Shown here: positions 41,822 to 50,361 of the stretch, piece by piece
How positions within the stretch are numbered: position 1 is the stretch's first letter
Layout of the letters: every line of letters starts with the position of its first letter
NCBI GenBank assembly: GCA_937927725.1
Contig: CALBSE010000069.1
Coordinates: 68,737 to 132,736, forward strand
Direction: 5' to 3'
DNA from: an uncultured Actinomycetes bacterium
GTDB lineage: Bacteria > Actinomycetota > Acidimicrobiia > Acidimicrobiales > Acidimicrobilacustridaceae
DNA length: 64,000 nt
The notes under the pieces: generated by a model
Databases searched by the model: none
What the model was told of the DNA's origin: nothing
The model's input: only the letters and a program-made list of their open reading frames with translations
Position numbers and translations under genes: made by a program

Positions 41822-43057
41822 TCACTCGGTTGCGAATTCGTAGTCTGCGAATGCAGGACACATGTTTGCGTCGGTCGGCAAAATGCGCGGAGCAAGTCCG
41901 GCAAAAACGTCGTCGACCTTCGGGCCAATGCGATCGGCGATTGGACGCAAGAAGTTCAGGTCGAAGCCGTACAACTCCACCGCGTTGAGTGAAAGCATTT
42001 TCTCGACGTCTGCTTTCGGGACTCCGCCAAAGGTATGGGCAAGGCATTCCTTCGAATACGGCGAGGAGGCTTCGCGGTGGGGATAGTCGCTCCCCCACAT
42101 GATGCGATCAACACCGACACGATCGCGGATCTGAACCTCGGCCCGACGAATGAAACTCGCGCCCACATGACCCTGGCGAGCGAAGTACTCGCTCGGCTTC
42201 AATGACAACTTGCCGACGACTTCCGCGCCCCACGCTTCTTCCTGCGAACCGCTTGATCCGCCCATGCGCTGGAAGAAATGATCGAGACGTTGGAGTTCTT
42301 CGGGTACCCACGCAGTTCCTTGTTCGGTGAACACCAACTGCAATTCCGGATGACGTTCGAGCACGCCACCGATCACCAGTTGGTAGAACGCGCGATGCGC
42401 GTACCACGACACCTCGAGCAGGAACGTCACCATGCCTTCGGGAGAACCATCGGCGGGAGGCGCAGCCGAACCGGTGTGATGGTTCAGCGGCATCCCGGTG
42501 TCGCTCACTGCCTGCCAGATTGGCTCGTAACACGCGTCGTGCAACTGCGGAAGGTCGACACCTGGCGGTGTTCCCGGAAGCAGAACGCCACCGTTCAAAC
42601 CATTTTCACGGGCCCACCGAATTTCGGCTGCAGAAGCTTCGGGGTCGTAAAGGTTGATCTGCACGACACCGGCGCGACGACCAGGAACGTCGTTGCAAAA
42701 GTCAACGAGCCAACGGTTATGCGCCTGAAGACCGGCCCAACGACGCTCCGCATCGAGTGGCGTAAGTGACGGTGGCTGCGCGGTGAGCGAGGACTTTGGG
42801 TAGAACGGAGGAATCGTGTTGGGGTAGAGGACCTCGGCAACGAGACCATCGGCCTCGACGTCACGCTGACGACGAGCGGAGTCCCAGTTGCGAGGGCCAA
42901 GGTCTCCCATGAGATCTTCGTGCGGGTTGTCGTAGGCCGCGGCCCACGCATCGAAGTCCTCGTGCCACTTCGATTCCAGATAGGGCCGGTAATCAGGGAT
43001 ATCTCCCCCAGCATGCCCATCGGCCGAAATAACGATGTACCGCTCGTCGCTGCTCAA
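41822..43057 (-). CDS. Amidohydrolase-2 family protein, paralogue of the next gene
   Basis: 411 residues. I chose the TTG at 43057, since TCAGGGGGCA lies just upstream and the protein then starts MSSDERYIVISADGHAGG, aligning with the paralogue's IIAADSHAG. A GTG at 43093 is in frame but lies within an operator. Metal residues: His in DGHAGG, NHHTGSAAPP, FTEQGTAWVP and WGSDYPHREASSP. First gene of an operon with the paralogue and a TetR regulator. Reaction unknown. Confidence 0.78.
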   Translation of the reverse strand: MSSDERYIVISADGHAGGDIPDYRPYLESKWHEDFDAWAAAYDNPHEDLMGDLGPRNWDSARRQRDVEADGLVAEVLYPNTIPPFYPKSSLTAQPPSLTPLDAERRWAGLQAHNRWLVDFCNDVPGRRAGVVQINLYDPEASAAEIRWARENGLNGGVLLPGTPPGVDLPQLHDACYEPIWQAVSDTGMPLNHHTGSAAPPADGSPEGMVTFLLEVSWYAHRAFYQLVIGGVLERHPELQLVFTEQGTAWVPEELQRLDHFFQRMGGSSGSQEEAWGAEVVGKLSLKPSEYFARQGHVGASFIRRAEVQIRDRVGVDRIMWGSDYPHREASSPYSKECLAHTFGGVPKADVEKMLSLNAVELYGFDLNFLRPIADRIGPKVDDVFAGLAPRILPTDANMCPAFADYEFATE

Positions 43058-43095
43058 CGTTGCCCCCTGAGATTCGGCACCGACTTCCGGCACCA

Positions 43096-43109
43096 GTGAC
43101 CAGGGTCAC
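43096..43109. promoter_or_regulatory. Operator candidate GTGACC-N2-GGTCAC
   Basis: Perfect 6-bp inverted repeat with a 2-bp spacer. It touches the -10 element of the promoter at 43108-43136 and covers the expected transcription start, so binding would repress. The TetR at the end of this operon is the natural candidate. Confidence 0.55.
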
Positions 43110-43136
43110 CGTATCGCCGTTACAGAGACCCGGCAA
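43108..43136 (-). promoter_or_regulatory. Promoter of the amidohydrolase-TetR operon
   Basis: Minus strand: TTGCCG, 17 bp, TACGGT. It lies 51 bp or more upstream of the TTG start at 43057, which has a G-run ribosome site, so this transcript has a leader. Confidence 0.5.
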
Positions 43137-43164
43137 TGTCGAGCAACAAATTTTTCAAGCGATG

Positions 43165-44307
43165 TCAGCGGGACTTCGGGAGACCCAGATGTCGTTCGGC
43201 GATGTTGTTCCGGTTGATTTCCGTCGTGCCGCCATAAATCGACATCACCGGCGAGTGGCGGGCGTCGTATTCGACGAAACCTTCGCCCGCAGCACCCTCC
43301 TCGTGGAATTGAAGGAGACCGGCAGGACCGGCGGTGGCTTGCGTCCAACGCGATGCTCGTTGATAGGCCTCAACTGCAAACACCTTGGTCATCGAACCTT
43401 CAAGACCAGGCATGCCACCCGATGCGGCGATCCACGCCGAGCGCATGGTGAGAAGTGTGGCGACCTGCATGTCGATGACCGAACGAGCCATGCGCTCGCG
43501 AGTCGTAGGTTCGTCGAAGATCCCGTTGGCCTCGGCCCACTCGTGGAAGTGACGGAGCAACGGAACACCGGCATTTGTTCCGCCCATCACGCCGCGCTCG
43601 AATGCGAGCACGGTAGTCATGGTGCGCCAACCGTTGTTCTCGCCGCCCAGAACGGCTTCGTCGCCAACGCGAACGTCGTCGTACCAGGTTGCATTCGTAA
43701 TTTCGGTACCAAGCGTGTGCACTGGTTCAACCGTGATACCCGGCGTGTTCATCGGAAGGATGAACATTGTGAGTCCCTTGTGCTTGGGAAGATCGAGGTC
43801 GGTTCGAGTGAGAAGGATCAGCCACTCAGCGACCTGCGCAAGGGTGGTCCACATCTTTGAACCGTTGATGACCCACTCGTCGCCATCTTTCACTGCACGC
43901 GTCTTAATCGAGGCGACATCGGAACCAAAGTCAGCTTCTGAATAGCCCATGCATACGAGCGCTTCGCCGGAAATGATCGAAGGAATGATTCGTTCCTTCT
44001 GCTCGTCGGTGCCGAGTTTGTTCACAACCGCAGCGATCATTAGCGCCACCGCAAGACCGTCGTAAGGAGCGCCAGCCTTTTCGAGTTCGTTGAACATCAC
44101 GTACATCTCGATGGGGTCGCCCTTACCGAGGCCAGGACACGCGCGCTCGAGAATGCCGCGGCGCCCAAGTTCGAGATTGAGTTCCGGCGCATCAAACACA
44201 CCAGTGGTGTGCATGCGGTCGGCAATCTCTGGCGTTACAAACTCGCGAACAATGCTGCGAATTTCATCGCGAAATTCAATGACTTCAGGTGAAAGTGAAA
44301 AATCCAT
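43165..44307 (-). CDS. Acyl-CoA dehydrogenase, catalytic subunit of a heteromeric pair
   Basis: Acyl-CoA dehydrogenase of 380 residues. GYSEADFGSDVA (121-132), KMWTTLAQ, NATWYDDVRV, probable catalytic Glu237 in FERG, and YGGTTEINRN at the C-terminus. It is 1 bp from a second, shorter acyl-CoA dehydrogenase gene that lacks the FERG Glu, the pattern of alpha2-beta2 enzymes used on sterol side chains. Last gene of an operon with a FadD19-like ligase. I cannot assign a particular mycobacterial counterpart. Confidence 0.82.
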   Translation of the reverse strand: MDFSLSPEVIEFRDEIRSIVREFVTPEIADRMHTTGVFDAPELNLELGRRGILERACPGLGKGDPIEMYVMFNELEKAGAPYDGLAVALMIAAVVNKLGTDEQKERIIPSIISGEALVCMGYSEADFGSDVASIKTRAVKDGDEWVINGSKMWTTLAQVAEWLILLTRTDLDLPKHKGLTMFILPMNTPGITVEPVHTLGTEITNATWYDDVRVGDEAVLGGENNGWRTMTTVLAFERGVMGGTNAGVPLLRHFHEWAEANGIFDEPTTRERMARSVIDMQVATLLTMRSAWIAASGGMPGLEGSMTKVFAVEAYQRASRWTQATAGPAGLLQFHEEGAAGEGFVEYDARHSPVMSIYGGTTEINRNNIAERHLGLPKSR

Positions 44308-44308
44308 G

Positions 44309-45334
44309 TCAGCCCTCCACAGATCCGAAGAGACGGTCGGCCAATGAGAGGCTCACTGTCGTGGGGTCATTGAGGATCAAGGACCAACCTCGCGCACGCC
44401 GGTAATACATCTGAATGTCGTACTCCTCGGCGAATCCATAACCGCCGTGGTAGTGCAGGCTTCGATCAGTCGCCATCACTGCAGCGTCAGCAGCAAACAG
44501 CAACGCCATAGTTGCAAGTGCGGGACCGTCAGTGATGTCGTTGTTCGCCCAATCGAGCAGACCGTCAGTGACGTTTTCGAGCGCCCATGCGGCCTTATGT
44601 GTGAGCAATCGACCACCGTCGATTGCGACAGGGAGATCAGCAAGTCCGTGCTGCACCGCTTGAAACGAACCCACAGGCACGCCGAACTGTTCGCGATCTT
44701 TCACATACGCAACGCCAAGTTCTTTCGCAGCATCGGCGATGCCAACAAGAGCGGCAGCGGTGAGGAGCTTCCAACGATCAAGAACTGCGTCGAAAAGTGA
44801 TGCCGGGCCGAGAACCGTGCGGGAGCCTTCGCGGGCAGATCGATCAGCAAGCGGCATCGAACCGTGATTGCGAGGACCAGACATCGGCGGCGCCGAACGG
44901 ACCACGACCGTTTCGTCGCCATCGACACCAACCACAACGTCGGCAACTGCGCCAGTTGGCACAAGCGACCAGATTCCATTTGCGTCGGCGGGGCGAACGG
45001 CGACTGCAGCGATCGCTTCACCGGCAACGAGATCAGCATCGGTAAGGAGACTGAGTGCGGCAAGGTGATCGACCAACGGCACCGGAGCGATCGAACGGCC
45101 GACTGTTTCCGCAACGACGACGAGGTCGCCAAGCGATGCACCGCCGCCACCGTTCTCAGGTGCGCTTCCCATACCGGGGGCGCCGAGTTCAATCACCTTG
45201 TTCCAGAGATCGCGGTCGAAACCGAGCGGTTCGGCAGCGCGCGCGACCGCCGGCGGGGCTTCATTACTGAAGAACCCATCGAAGAGTTCCGCGATGGATT
45301 CCTGGTCGGGGCTGAGCCCCAGATCGACACTCAT
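44309..45334 (-). CDS. Acyl-CoA dehydrogenase, non-catalytic partner subunit
   Basis: Acyl-CoA dehydrogenase-fold protein of 341 residues. The middle FAD domain is short and divergent; the C-terminal helical domain is clear (KDREQFGVPVGSFQAVQHGLADL and HYHGGYGFAEEYDIQMYYRRA). No FERG-type Glu is found. It pairs with the gene at 43165 (1-bp gap) and overlaps the ligase gene by 4 bp. Together they resemble ChsE-type heterotetramers. Confidence 0.78.
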   Translation of the reverse strand: MSVDLGLSPDQESIAELFDGFFSNEAPPAVARAAEPLGFDRDLWNKVIELGAPGMGSAPENGGGGASLGDLVVVAETVGRSIAPVPLVDHLAALSLLTDADLVAGEAIAAVAVRPADANGIWSLVPTGAVADVVVGVDGDETVVVRSAPPMSGPRNHGSMPLADRSAREGSRTVLGPASLFDAVLDRWKLLTAAALVGIADAAKELGVAYVKDREQFGVPVGSFQAVQHGLADLPVAIDGGRLLTHKAAWALENVTDGLLDWANNDITDGPALATMALLFAADAAVMATDRSLHYHGGYGFAEEYDIQMYYRRARGWSLILNDPTTVSLSLADRLFGSVEG

Positions 45335-46926
45335 GCTTCTGCTGCTCCTTCAGTTGCTGCTGCCTTCGCCCATCGGTAGTCAGCCTTACCTGAAGGCGAG
45401 CGCTTGACCTCATCGACGTAGGTAATTGCGCGTGGCACCTTGTAGCCCGCAATGAAATTGCGACAGTGGGTCGACAAATCCTCGAGCGTTGGAGTCTGAC
45501 CGTCACGAGGCTGCACGACCGCCACGACTCGCTCGCCCCATCGCTCGTCAGGGACTCCAACGACAAGTGCGTCGTAGACACCCGGATGTTCCTTGAGTGC
45601 TTCCTCAACCTCTTCGGGATACACCTTTTCGCCGCCGGTGTTGATGCACTGTGAACCACGCCCAAGAAGCGTGACGATGCCATCGGCATCGACCGACGCC
45701 GAGTCGCCAGGAACAGACCACCGTTGACCATTCGCATCTGTCGGGAACGTCTTGGCGGTTTTTTCTTCGTCCTTGTAATACCCCATGGGAATATGACCAG
45801 TACGGGCGAGCTGACCAATCTGTTCTGAACCTGCGGGAATTGGAACGAGGTTTTCGTCGAGCACCTGAAGTTCGGGCGACACCATAAAGCGACGAGCACC
45901 ACCTTCGGCCGACATGCCACCCGCACCCGTTTCCGACGCGCCGTAACTGTCCATCACCGCGATGTGCGGCAGCGCATCCTTCAGGGCCTGCTGCACTGCC
46001 GGTGAGAACACGCCGCCACCAGACCCGATGCGGAAGACACAGGAAAGGTCCCAGGTTTGCTTTCCATCGACAAGCGCATCAGCCAACGGCCGGCCCATTG
46101 CATCGCCGACAAGTGTGATCCCCATGCACTTTTCACGCTCAGCAATTGACCAAATCTCGTGAGCATCGAATCCGTGACCGGTATAGAGAACAACCGGACC
46201 TCCGGCAAACAACATGTTGCACATTCCCCACTGCGCTGCACCGTGCATGAGCGGGGCGATGATGAGGCTCGGCAATGCAAACTCAACCGGGAGCGAACGC
46301 TCACCGATTTCTTCGGGAGAGGTGATTGGGGCGCCCAATGCGCTGCTGAGGGCGGCGAAGAAGATGTCTTCGTGACGCCACATCACGCCCTTCGGCATCC
46401 CGGTCGTACCGCCGGTGTAGAGGAAGTACAGATCATCGCCACTTCGGTCGTTTGTAAACGCCGCATCGGACTGCGCGTTGACGAGTTCTTCATACGATGT
46501 CGCCCATGGCGTTGGGTGATCAGTTCCGTCTTCAATGACGACAAATTCTCGAACCTTCACGAGCTTCGAACGGATCTCATCGATAACTGGAGCAAAGCCG
46601 CGTTCGAACACCACAACTTCACTGTCGGAGTTATCGAACAAGTACTCAAGTTCGTGGGCCACGTAGCGGTAGTTCACGTTGATCGGAACAACGCGCGCTT
46701 TGAATGATCCAAAGAACAGTTCGGCCCACTCGACTCGGTTCCAGGCATACACCGCAATCTTCGAGCCCGGCTCACATCCCAACCCGATAAGCATCTGCGC
46801 GACCTGATTGGTGCGCTTATCGAACTCGCCGAAGGTGTAACGGGTTCCGCCACCCACGATGGCGAGACGATCAGGGTTTGCTGCAGCGACCAGTTCGATG
46901 AGGTCGCCAAGGTTGTACGAGGACAT
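45331..46926 (-). CDS. fadD19: FadD19-like steroid side-chain acyl-CoA ligase
   Basis: AMP-forming acyl-CoA ligase of 531 residues closely resembling recalled FadD19: VPINVNYRYVAHELEYLFDN, P-loop YTGGTTGMPKGVMWRHEDI (170-188), GDAMGRPLADALV, LLGRGSQCINTGGEKVYPEE and VDEVKRSPSGKADYRWAK, where the Lys is catalytic. FadD19 activates C24-branched sterol side chains. ATG 46926 follows CGGAG; a TTG directly before it is possible. It overlaps the acyl-CoA dehydrogenase by 4 bp, so ligase and dehydrogenase act in sequence. Confidence 0.83.
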   Translation of the reverse strand: MSSYNLGDLIELVAAANPDRLAIVGGGTRYTFGEFDKRTNQVAQMLIGLGCEPGSKIAVYAWNRVEWAELFFGSFKARVVPINVNYRYVAHELEYLFDNSDSEVVVFERGFAPVIDEIRSKLVKVREFVVIEDGTDHPTPWATSYEELVNAQSDAAFTNDRSGDDLYFLYTGGTTGMPKGVMWRHEDIFFAALSSALGAPITSPEEIGERSLPVEFALPSLIIAPLMHGAAQWGMCNMLFAGGPVVLYTGHGFDAHEIWSIAEREKCMGITLVGDAMGRPLADALVDGKQTWDLSCVFRIGSGGGVFSPAVQQALKDALPHIAVMDSYGASETGAGGMSAEGGARRFMVSPELQVLDENLVPIPAGSEQIGQLARTGHIPMGYYKDEEKTAKTFPTDANGQRWSVPGDSASVDADGIVTLLGRGSQCINTGGEKVYPEEVEEALKEHPGVYDALVVGVPDERWGERVVAVVQPRDGQTPTLEDLSTHCRNFIAGYKVPRAITYVDEVKRSPSGKADYRWAKAAATEGAAEA

Positions 46927-46987
46927 CAAGACTCCGGGAAAAATGGTGAAGTGGAAAGGGAAACGGGAATTGCAGAACGGAACGGAC

Positions 46988-47998
46988 TCAGCCGTTCACC
47001 AGTTCGGCAGCCTGGCGAAGTGCTTCGGGGCTTCGTGCTGAAATCAGCAGTTCAGTAATTGGCGAGTTGCGCCAATGCTCAAGCCGCTCCTTGATACGCG
47101 ATGCGGGACCAACGAGCGAAATCTCATCGGCGAAGTCATCGGGCACAGCAGCAATCGCTTCCTCGCGCTTGCCAGCAAAGAAGAGGTCTTGAATCTTGTA
47201 GGCCTCTTCTTCAAATCCCATTCGAGCCATGAGTTTGGTGTGGTAGTTCTGGCCCTTGGCGCCCATGCCGCCGATGTAGAACCCGAGCGTTGCCTTCACG
47301 GGCCAAAGACCCGTCGCAACATCGTCGGTCACGTTGAAGGTCACGAGCGAACTAATGCCGAAACCTTCCTTCGCTGCAGCGAGTTGCTCGGCGTAGACGT
47401 CCTGACGGAACGGTGAGTAATAAAGGGGAAGCCAGCCATCGGCAATCTCGGCGGTCTGCGTGACGTTCTTCGGGCCTTCGGCACCGAGATAGATCGGAAT
47501 CTCCGAACGCAGAGGATGCGTCATGATCTTGAGCGGCTTACCAAGACCGACTGAGCCTTCACCGCGATACGGCATCGGGTAGAACTCGCCGTCGTTTTCG
47601 AGTGGACCTTCGCGACGAAGTGCTTTACGAATGATCTCGACGTATTCGCGTGTGCGGGCAAGTGGCTTGTTCGATGGACGGCCGTACCAACCCTCGACTA
47701 CCTGCGGGCCAGAAACACCCAGACCGAGAATGACGCGACCGTTCGAAAGGTGATCGAGCGTCATCGCTGCCATTGCTGTTGCGACCGGAGTGCGCGCCGA
47801 CAGCTGCACAACGCCCGTTCCGAGTTTGATCTTCGAGGTATTTGCAGCGAGCCACGTCAGCGGCGTGAACGCGTCGGATCCCCACGACTCTGCAGTCCAC
47901 ACCGAGTTGAACCCGACCTTTTCTGCTTCTTGGGTGATCTCAACAAAGTCCTTGGGGGGCTGCGCTGGCCAGTAACCCCAAACGAGTCCGATATCCAT
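46988..47998 (-). CDS. Rv3520c-like luciferase-like F420-dependent oxidoreductase
   Basis: LLM-family oxidoreductase of 336 residues resembling recalled Rv3520c: GYWPAQPPKDF at the N-terminus, TAESWGSDAFTPLTW, VVQLSARTPVATAMAAMTLD, LGLGVSGPQVVEGWYG and GAEGPKNV. The Rv3520c family is thought to use F420, and in mycobacteria it lies in the cholesterol region. ATG 47998 follows AAAGGTGCACC. It is in an operon with the FadD19-like ligase and two acyl-CoA dehydrogenases. Confidence 0.83.
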   Translation of the reverse strand: MDIGLVWGYWPAQPPKDFVEITQEAEKVGFNSVWTAESWGSDAFTPLTWLAANTSKIKLGTGVVQLSARTPVATAMAAMTLDHLSNGRVILGLGVSGPQVVEGWYGRPSNKPLARTREYVEIIRKALRREGPLENDGEFYPMPYRGEGSVGLGKPLKIMTHPLRSEIPIYLGAEGPKNVTQTAEIADGWLPLYYSPFRQDVYAEQLAAAKEGFGISSLVTFNVTDDVATGLWPVKATLGFYIGGMGAKGQNYHTKLMARMGFEEEAYKIQDLFFAGKREEAIAAVPDDFADEISLVGPASRIKERLEHWRNSPITELLISARSPEALRQAAELVNG

Positions 47999-48054
47999 GG
48001 TGCACCTTTCGTGACGCGTCTGCGTCGCTCGTACGAAACAGAAAGAAAAAGCGA

Positions 48055-48858
48055 TCAGTCGCTGAGGTCCGGGACCCAAACAGCGCCGTTGATATGACTA
48101 CCGCCGTCGGCGAACAGCGTGTTGCCGGTGATGTAACAGGAATCGTCGCTCGCCAGGAAAAACGCGACCGGTGCGATTTCGGTTTCCGGATCGCCGAGAT
48201 GACCCATCGGGTTCGCCGCTTCCGATTCCGCTGCAACCTGCGGTGCCATCTGCTCGAACATTCGGAACGCAGCGGTCTTTGCACCGGGGCAGATCACGTT
48301 GGCGGTAATGCCAAAACCTGCCCACTCGCGGGCCGCGGTGCGGGTGAGCGAGCGGAGCGCTTCCTTTGTGGAGTTGTAGTGAACGCTTCCCATGTGGGCA
48401 TTGACGCCATTGAGCGAACAGATATTGATGATGCGACCCTTTCCCTGCGCGCGCATATGAGGGAATGACTCCTTCATCGCCCACAGAGGACCCATCACAT
48501 TCATGTGCCACGCGTGATCCATCGCGTCGTCTGGCATCTTGTCCACGCGCTGGAGACCGGCCTGATCGCCACCCCAGGCGTTGTTCACCAAGATGTCGAT
48601 CGTCCCCCAGCGAGCAACGGCTTCTTTCACCATGCGCCGGTTGTCTTCTTCTTTGGTGGCATCGGTGTGGAGATAGAACGCTTCAACACCGAAGTCGTCC
48701 TGAAGTTCTTGGGCCACCATCGGACCGGTTTCGCCGTTAATTTCGGCGATCACAACTCGAGCGCCTTCTTGGGCAAATCGGCGAGCGATGCCTTTGCCAA
48801 TACCGTCTCCACCGCCGGTTATCACGGCAACTCGATCGAGCAATCGCTTGTCAGACAT
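48055..48858 (-). CDS. Short-chain dehydrogenase/reductase, first gene of the FadD19-like operon
   Basis: Classical SDR of 267 residues. TGGGDGIGKG (about 14-23), Glu in IAEING suggesting NAD, NNAWGG, and YNSTK (about 164-168). ATG 48858 follows CAGGGGGAAGAC. It leads a five-gene operon (SDR, LLM oxidoreductase, ligase, two acyl-CoA dehydrogenases), so it probably acts on a steroid ring or side-chain hydroxyl. The exact substrate is unknown. Confidence 0.8.
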   Translation of the reverse strand: MSDKRLLDRVAVITGGGDGIGKGIARRFAQEGARVVIAEINGETGPMVAQELQDDFGVEAFYLHTDATKEEDNRRMVKEAVARWGTIDILVNNAWGGDQAGLQRVDKMPDDAMDHAWHMNVMGPLWAMKESFPHMRAQGKGRIINICSLNGVNAHMGSVHYNSTKEALRSLTRTAAREWAGFGITANVICPGAKTAAFRMFEQMAPQVAAESEAANPMGHLGDPETEIAPVAFFLASDDSCYITGNTLFADGGSHINGAVWVPDLSD

Positions 48859-48953
48859 GTCTTCCCCCTGAGGCGCTGGCGTAACGGTTTCGAAGGCTAG
48901 CGGGGGGCTTGCACTCGCTCGACATCCGACACGCCAAAGGCTGGAAAACGAGG

Positions 48954-48983
48954 AGGACCCGGCTCGAAATCGGGCCGGGTCCT
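48954..48983 (-). terminator. Terminator after the amidohydrolase gene
   Basis: Ten-bp stem AGGACCCGGC / GCCGGGTCCT with a 10-nt loop, 31 bp after the stop at 49014, followed on the minus strand by CCTCGTTTTCC. It separates this gene from the SDR operon. Confidence 0.7.
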
Positions 48984-49013
48984 TCAGGGTTCAGGGTTCA
49001 GGGAGACCGAGAT

Positions 49014-50222
49014 CTACTTCATGATCCCGTAGTACTTGTCGAGCTTGTACAGCTCGATGGCATTGCCTCGGAAGAAGCGTTGGGCCTCGTAGTCGTTGAA
49101 GCCCGCCTTCGCCGCCATCCGCTCCGCGACCTCTTTGGTATTCGGGAACGTGGAGTCGGCGTGTGGGTAATCGACCTCAAAGGTGAGGCGATCGATCCCG
49201 ATGACATCACGGTTCTTCATGGCGGTTTCGTCGTCAAAGATGCAGTACCAAACGTTCTGCTTCATGTAGGTCGACGGCGGTTGCTTGAGATTTGACCCAA
49301 AACCGGTGGTGTCGAGCAAACGCTCTTCCCACAACTTGTCCGAACGCTCGAGGATGTACGGAAGCCAACCAGCCTGACCTTCGGAGTATGCAACGCGGAG
49401 GTCGGGGAAGCGTTCGAAGACGCCACCGAAGACGTAATCAAGAAGCGAGCCCATTGCGTTTTGGAACGTAAGCGTTGAAGAAATAATGAACGGCGCATCG
49501 GGAGCGGTCGACGGCATCTTCGAAGACGAACCAATGTGCATGTTGATCACGGTGTCGGTCTCGACGCATGCGGCAAACAACTTGTCCCAGTGACCTGAGT
49601 GCAACGACGGGAGACCAAGCGGAACCGGGTTTTCCGAGAAGGTGATGTTGTGGCTGCCCTTAGCTGCACAACGCTTCACTTCAGCAACGGCAAGGTCGAC
49701 ATCCCACAACGGGATCATCGTGAGCGGAATAAGGCGACCATGACCGGCGCCGCCACACCATTCGTCGATCATCCAGTCGTTGTAAACCTGCACACAAAGG
49801 AGTGCGAGTTCCTTGTCCTCACGCTCGAGGAATGCCTGGCCACAAAAGCGCGGAAGGATATTTGGGAAGCAGATCGAAGCTTCGACATGGTTTGCATCCA
49901 TATCGGCAAGGCGAGCTGTTTGGTCGTAGCAACCGACGAGAATGTCGTCGAACGTGCACGGTTCGTTCTGCACAACCTCGGCGCCAACTGCAGCCGAAAG
50001 TCGCGTGAACGGGTAGACGAGATCGTCGTAGTACCAAACGTCGCAGTCTTTGCCGTTCGGGTCGTCGACGGTAAAGCCGTAGCCACCAGTAATCGTCATC
50101 GACACCTTGTGGCGTTCGATGCGCGGACCGCGGTCGCGGTACTTCTCGGGAAGCCGGGCCGACCACAGATCGGGGGGTTCGACGACGTGATCGTCGACCG
50201 AGATGATGCGAGGGATTTCCAT
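49014..50222 (-). CDS. Amidohydrolase-2 family protein
   Basis: 402 residues from ATG 50222, 5 nt after AGGAGG, the clearest classical ribosome site in the window. ISVDDHVVEPPDLW at the N-terminus, INMHIGSSSK, VAYSEGQAGWLPY and FEVDYPHADSTFP near the C-terminus keep the metal-site pattern, with one His in place of HxH. This subfamily is common in actinobacteria that degrade steroids and polycyclic compounds; its reactions are mostly unknown. It has its own operator and terminator. Confidence 0.8.
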   Translation of the reverse strand: MEIPRIISVDDHVVEPPDLWSARLPEKYRDRGPRIERHKVSMTITGGYGFTVDDPNGKDCDVWYYDDLVYPFTRLSAAVGAEVVQNEPCTFDDILVGCYDQTARLADMDANHVEASICFPNILPRFCGQAFLEREDKELALLCVQVYNDWMIDEWCGGAGHGRLIPLTMIPLWDVDLAVAEVKRCAAKGSHNITFSENPVPLGLPSLHSGHWDKLFAACVETDTVINMHIGSSSKMPSTAPDAPFIISSTLTFQNAMGSLLDYVFGGVFERFPDLRVAYSEGQAGWLPYILERSDKLWEERLLDTTGFGSNLKQPPSTYMKQNVWYCIFDDETAMKNRDVIGIDRLTFEVDYPHADSTFPNTKEVAERMAAKAGFNDYEAQRFFRGNAIELYKLDKYYGIMK

Positions 50223-50260
50223 GGGGGCCTCCTGAGCGTCTCTCGGCACTCACCGAGAAT

Positions 50261-50275
50261 CTGACGGACCGTCAG
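50261..50275. promoter_or_regulatory. Operator candidate CTGACGG-N1-CCGTCAG
   Basis: Perfect 7-bp inverted repeat with a central base, 38 bp upstream of the ATG at 50222. It has the same CTGAC-N5-GTCAG core as the site at 17588, so one TetR-type regulator may control both. Confidence 0.6.
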
Positions 50276-50361
50276 TTTGTCACGATTCGGACGGAGCGTC
50301 GCATTGGAGGAGCCGAAGTTCACCAGTTGGGACCTTGGTCCCGCCCCGAATGCCAAAGGGC

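Noticed and set aside
48983..49003. Three TTCAGGG direct repeats near the amidohydrolase stop.
   Set aside because: Only three short copies in a non-coding tail before a terminator; no telomere or array character.
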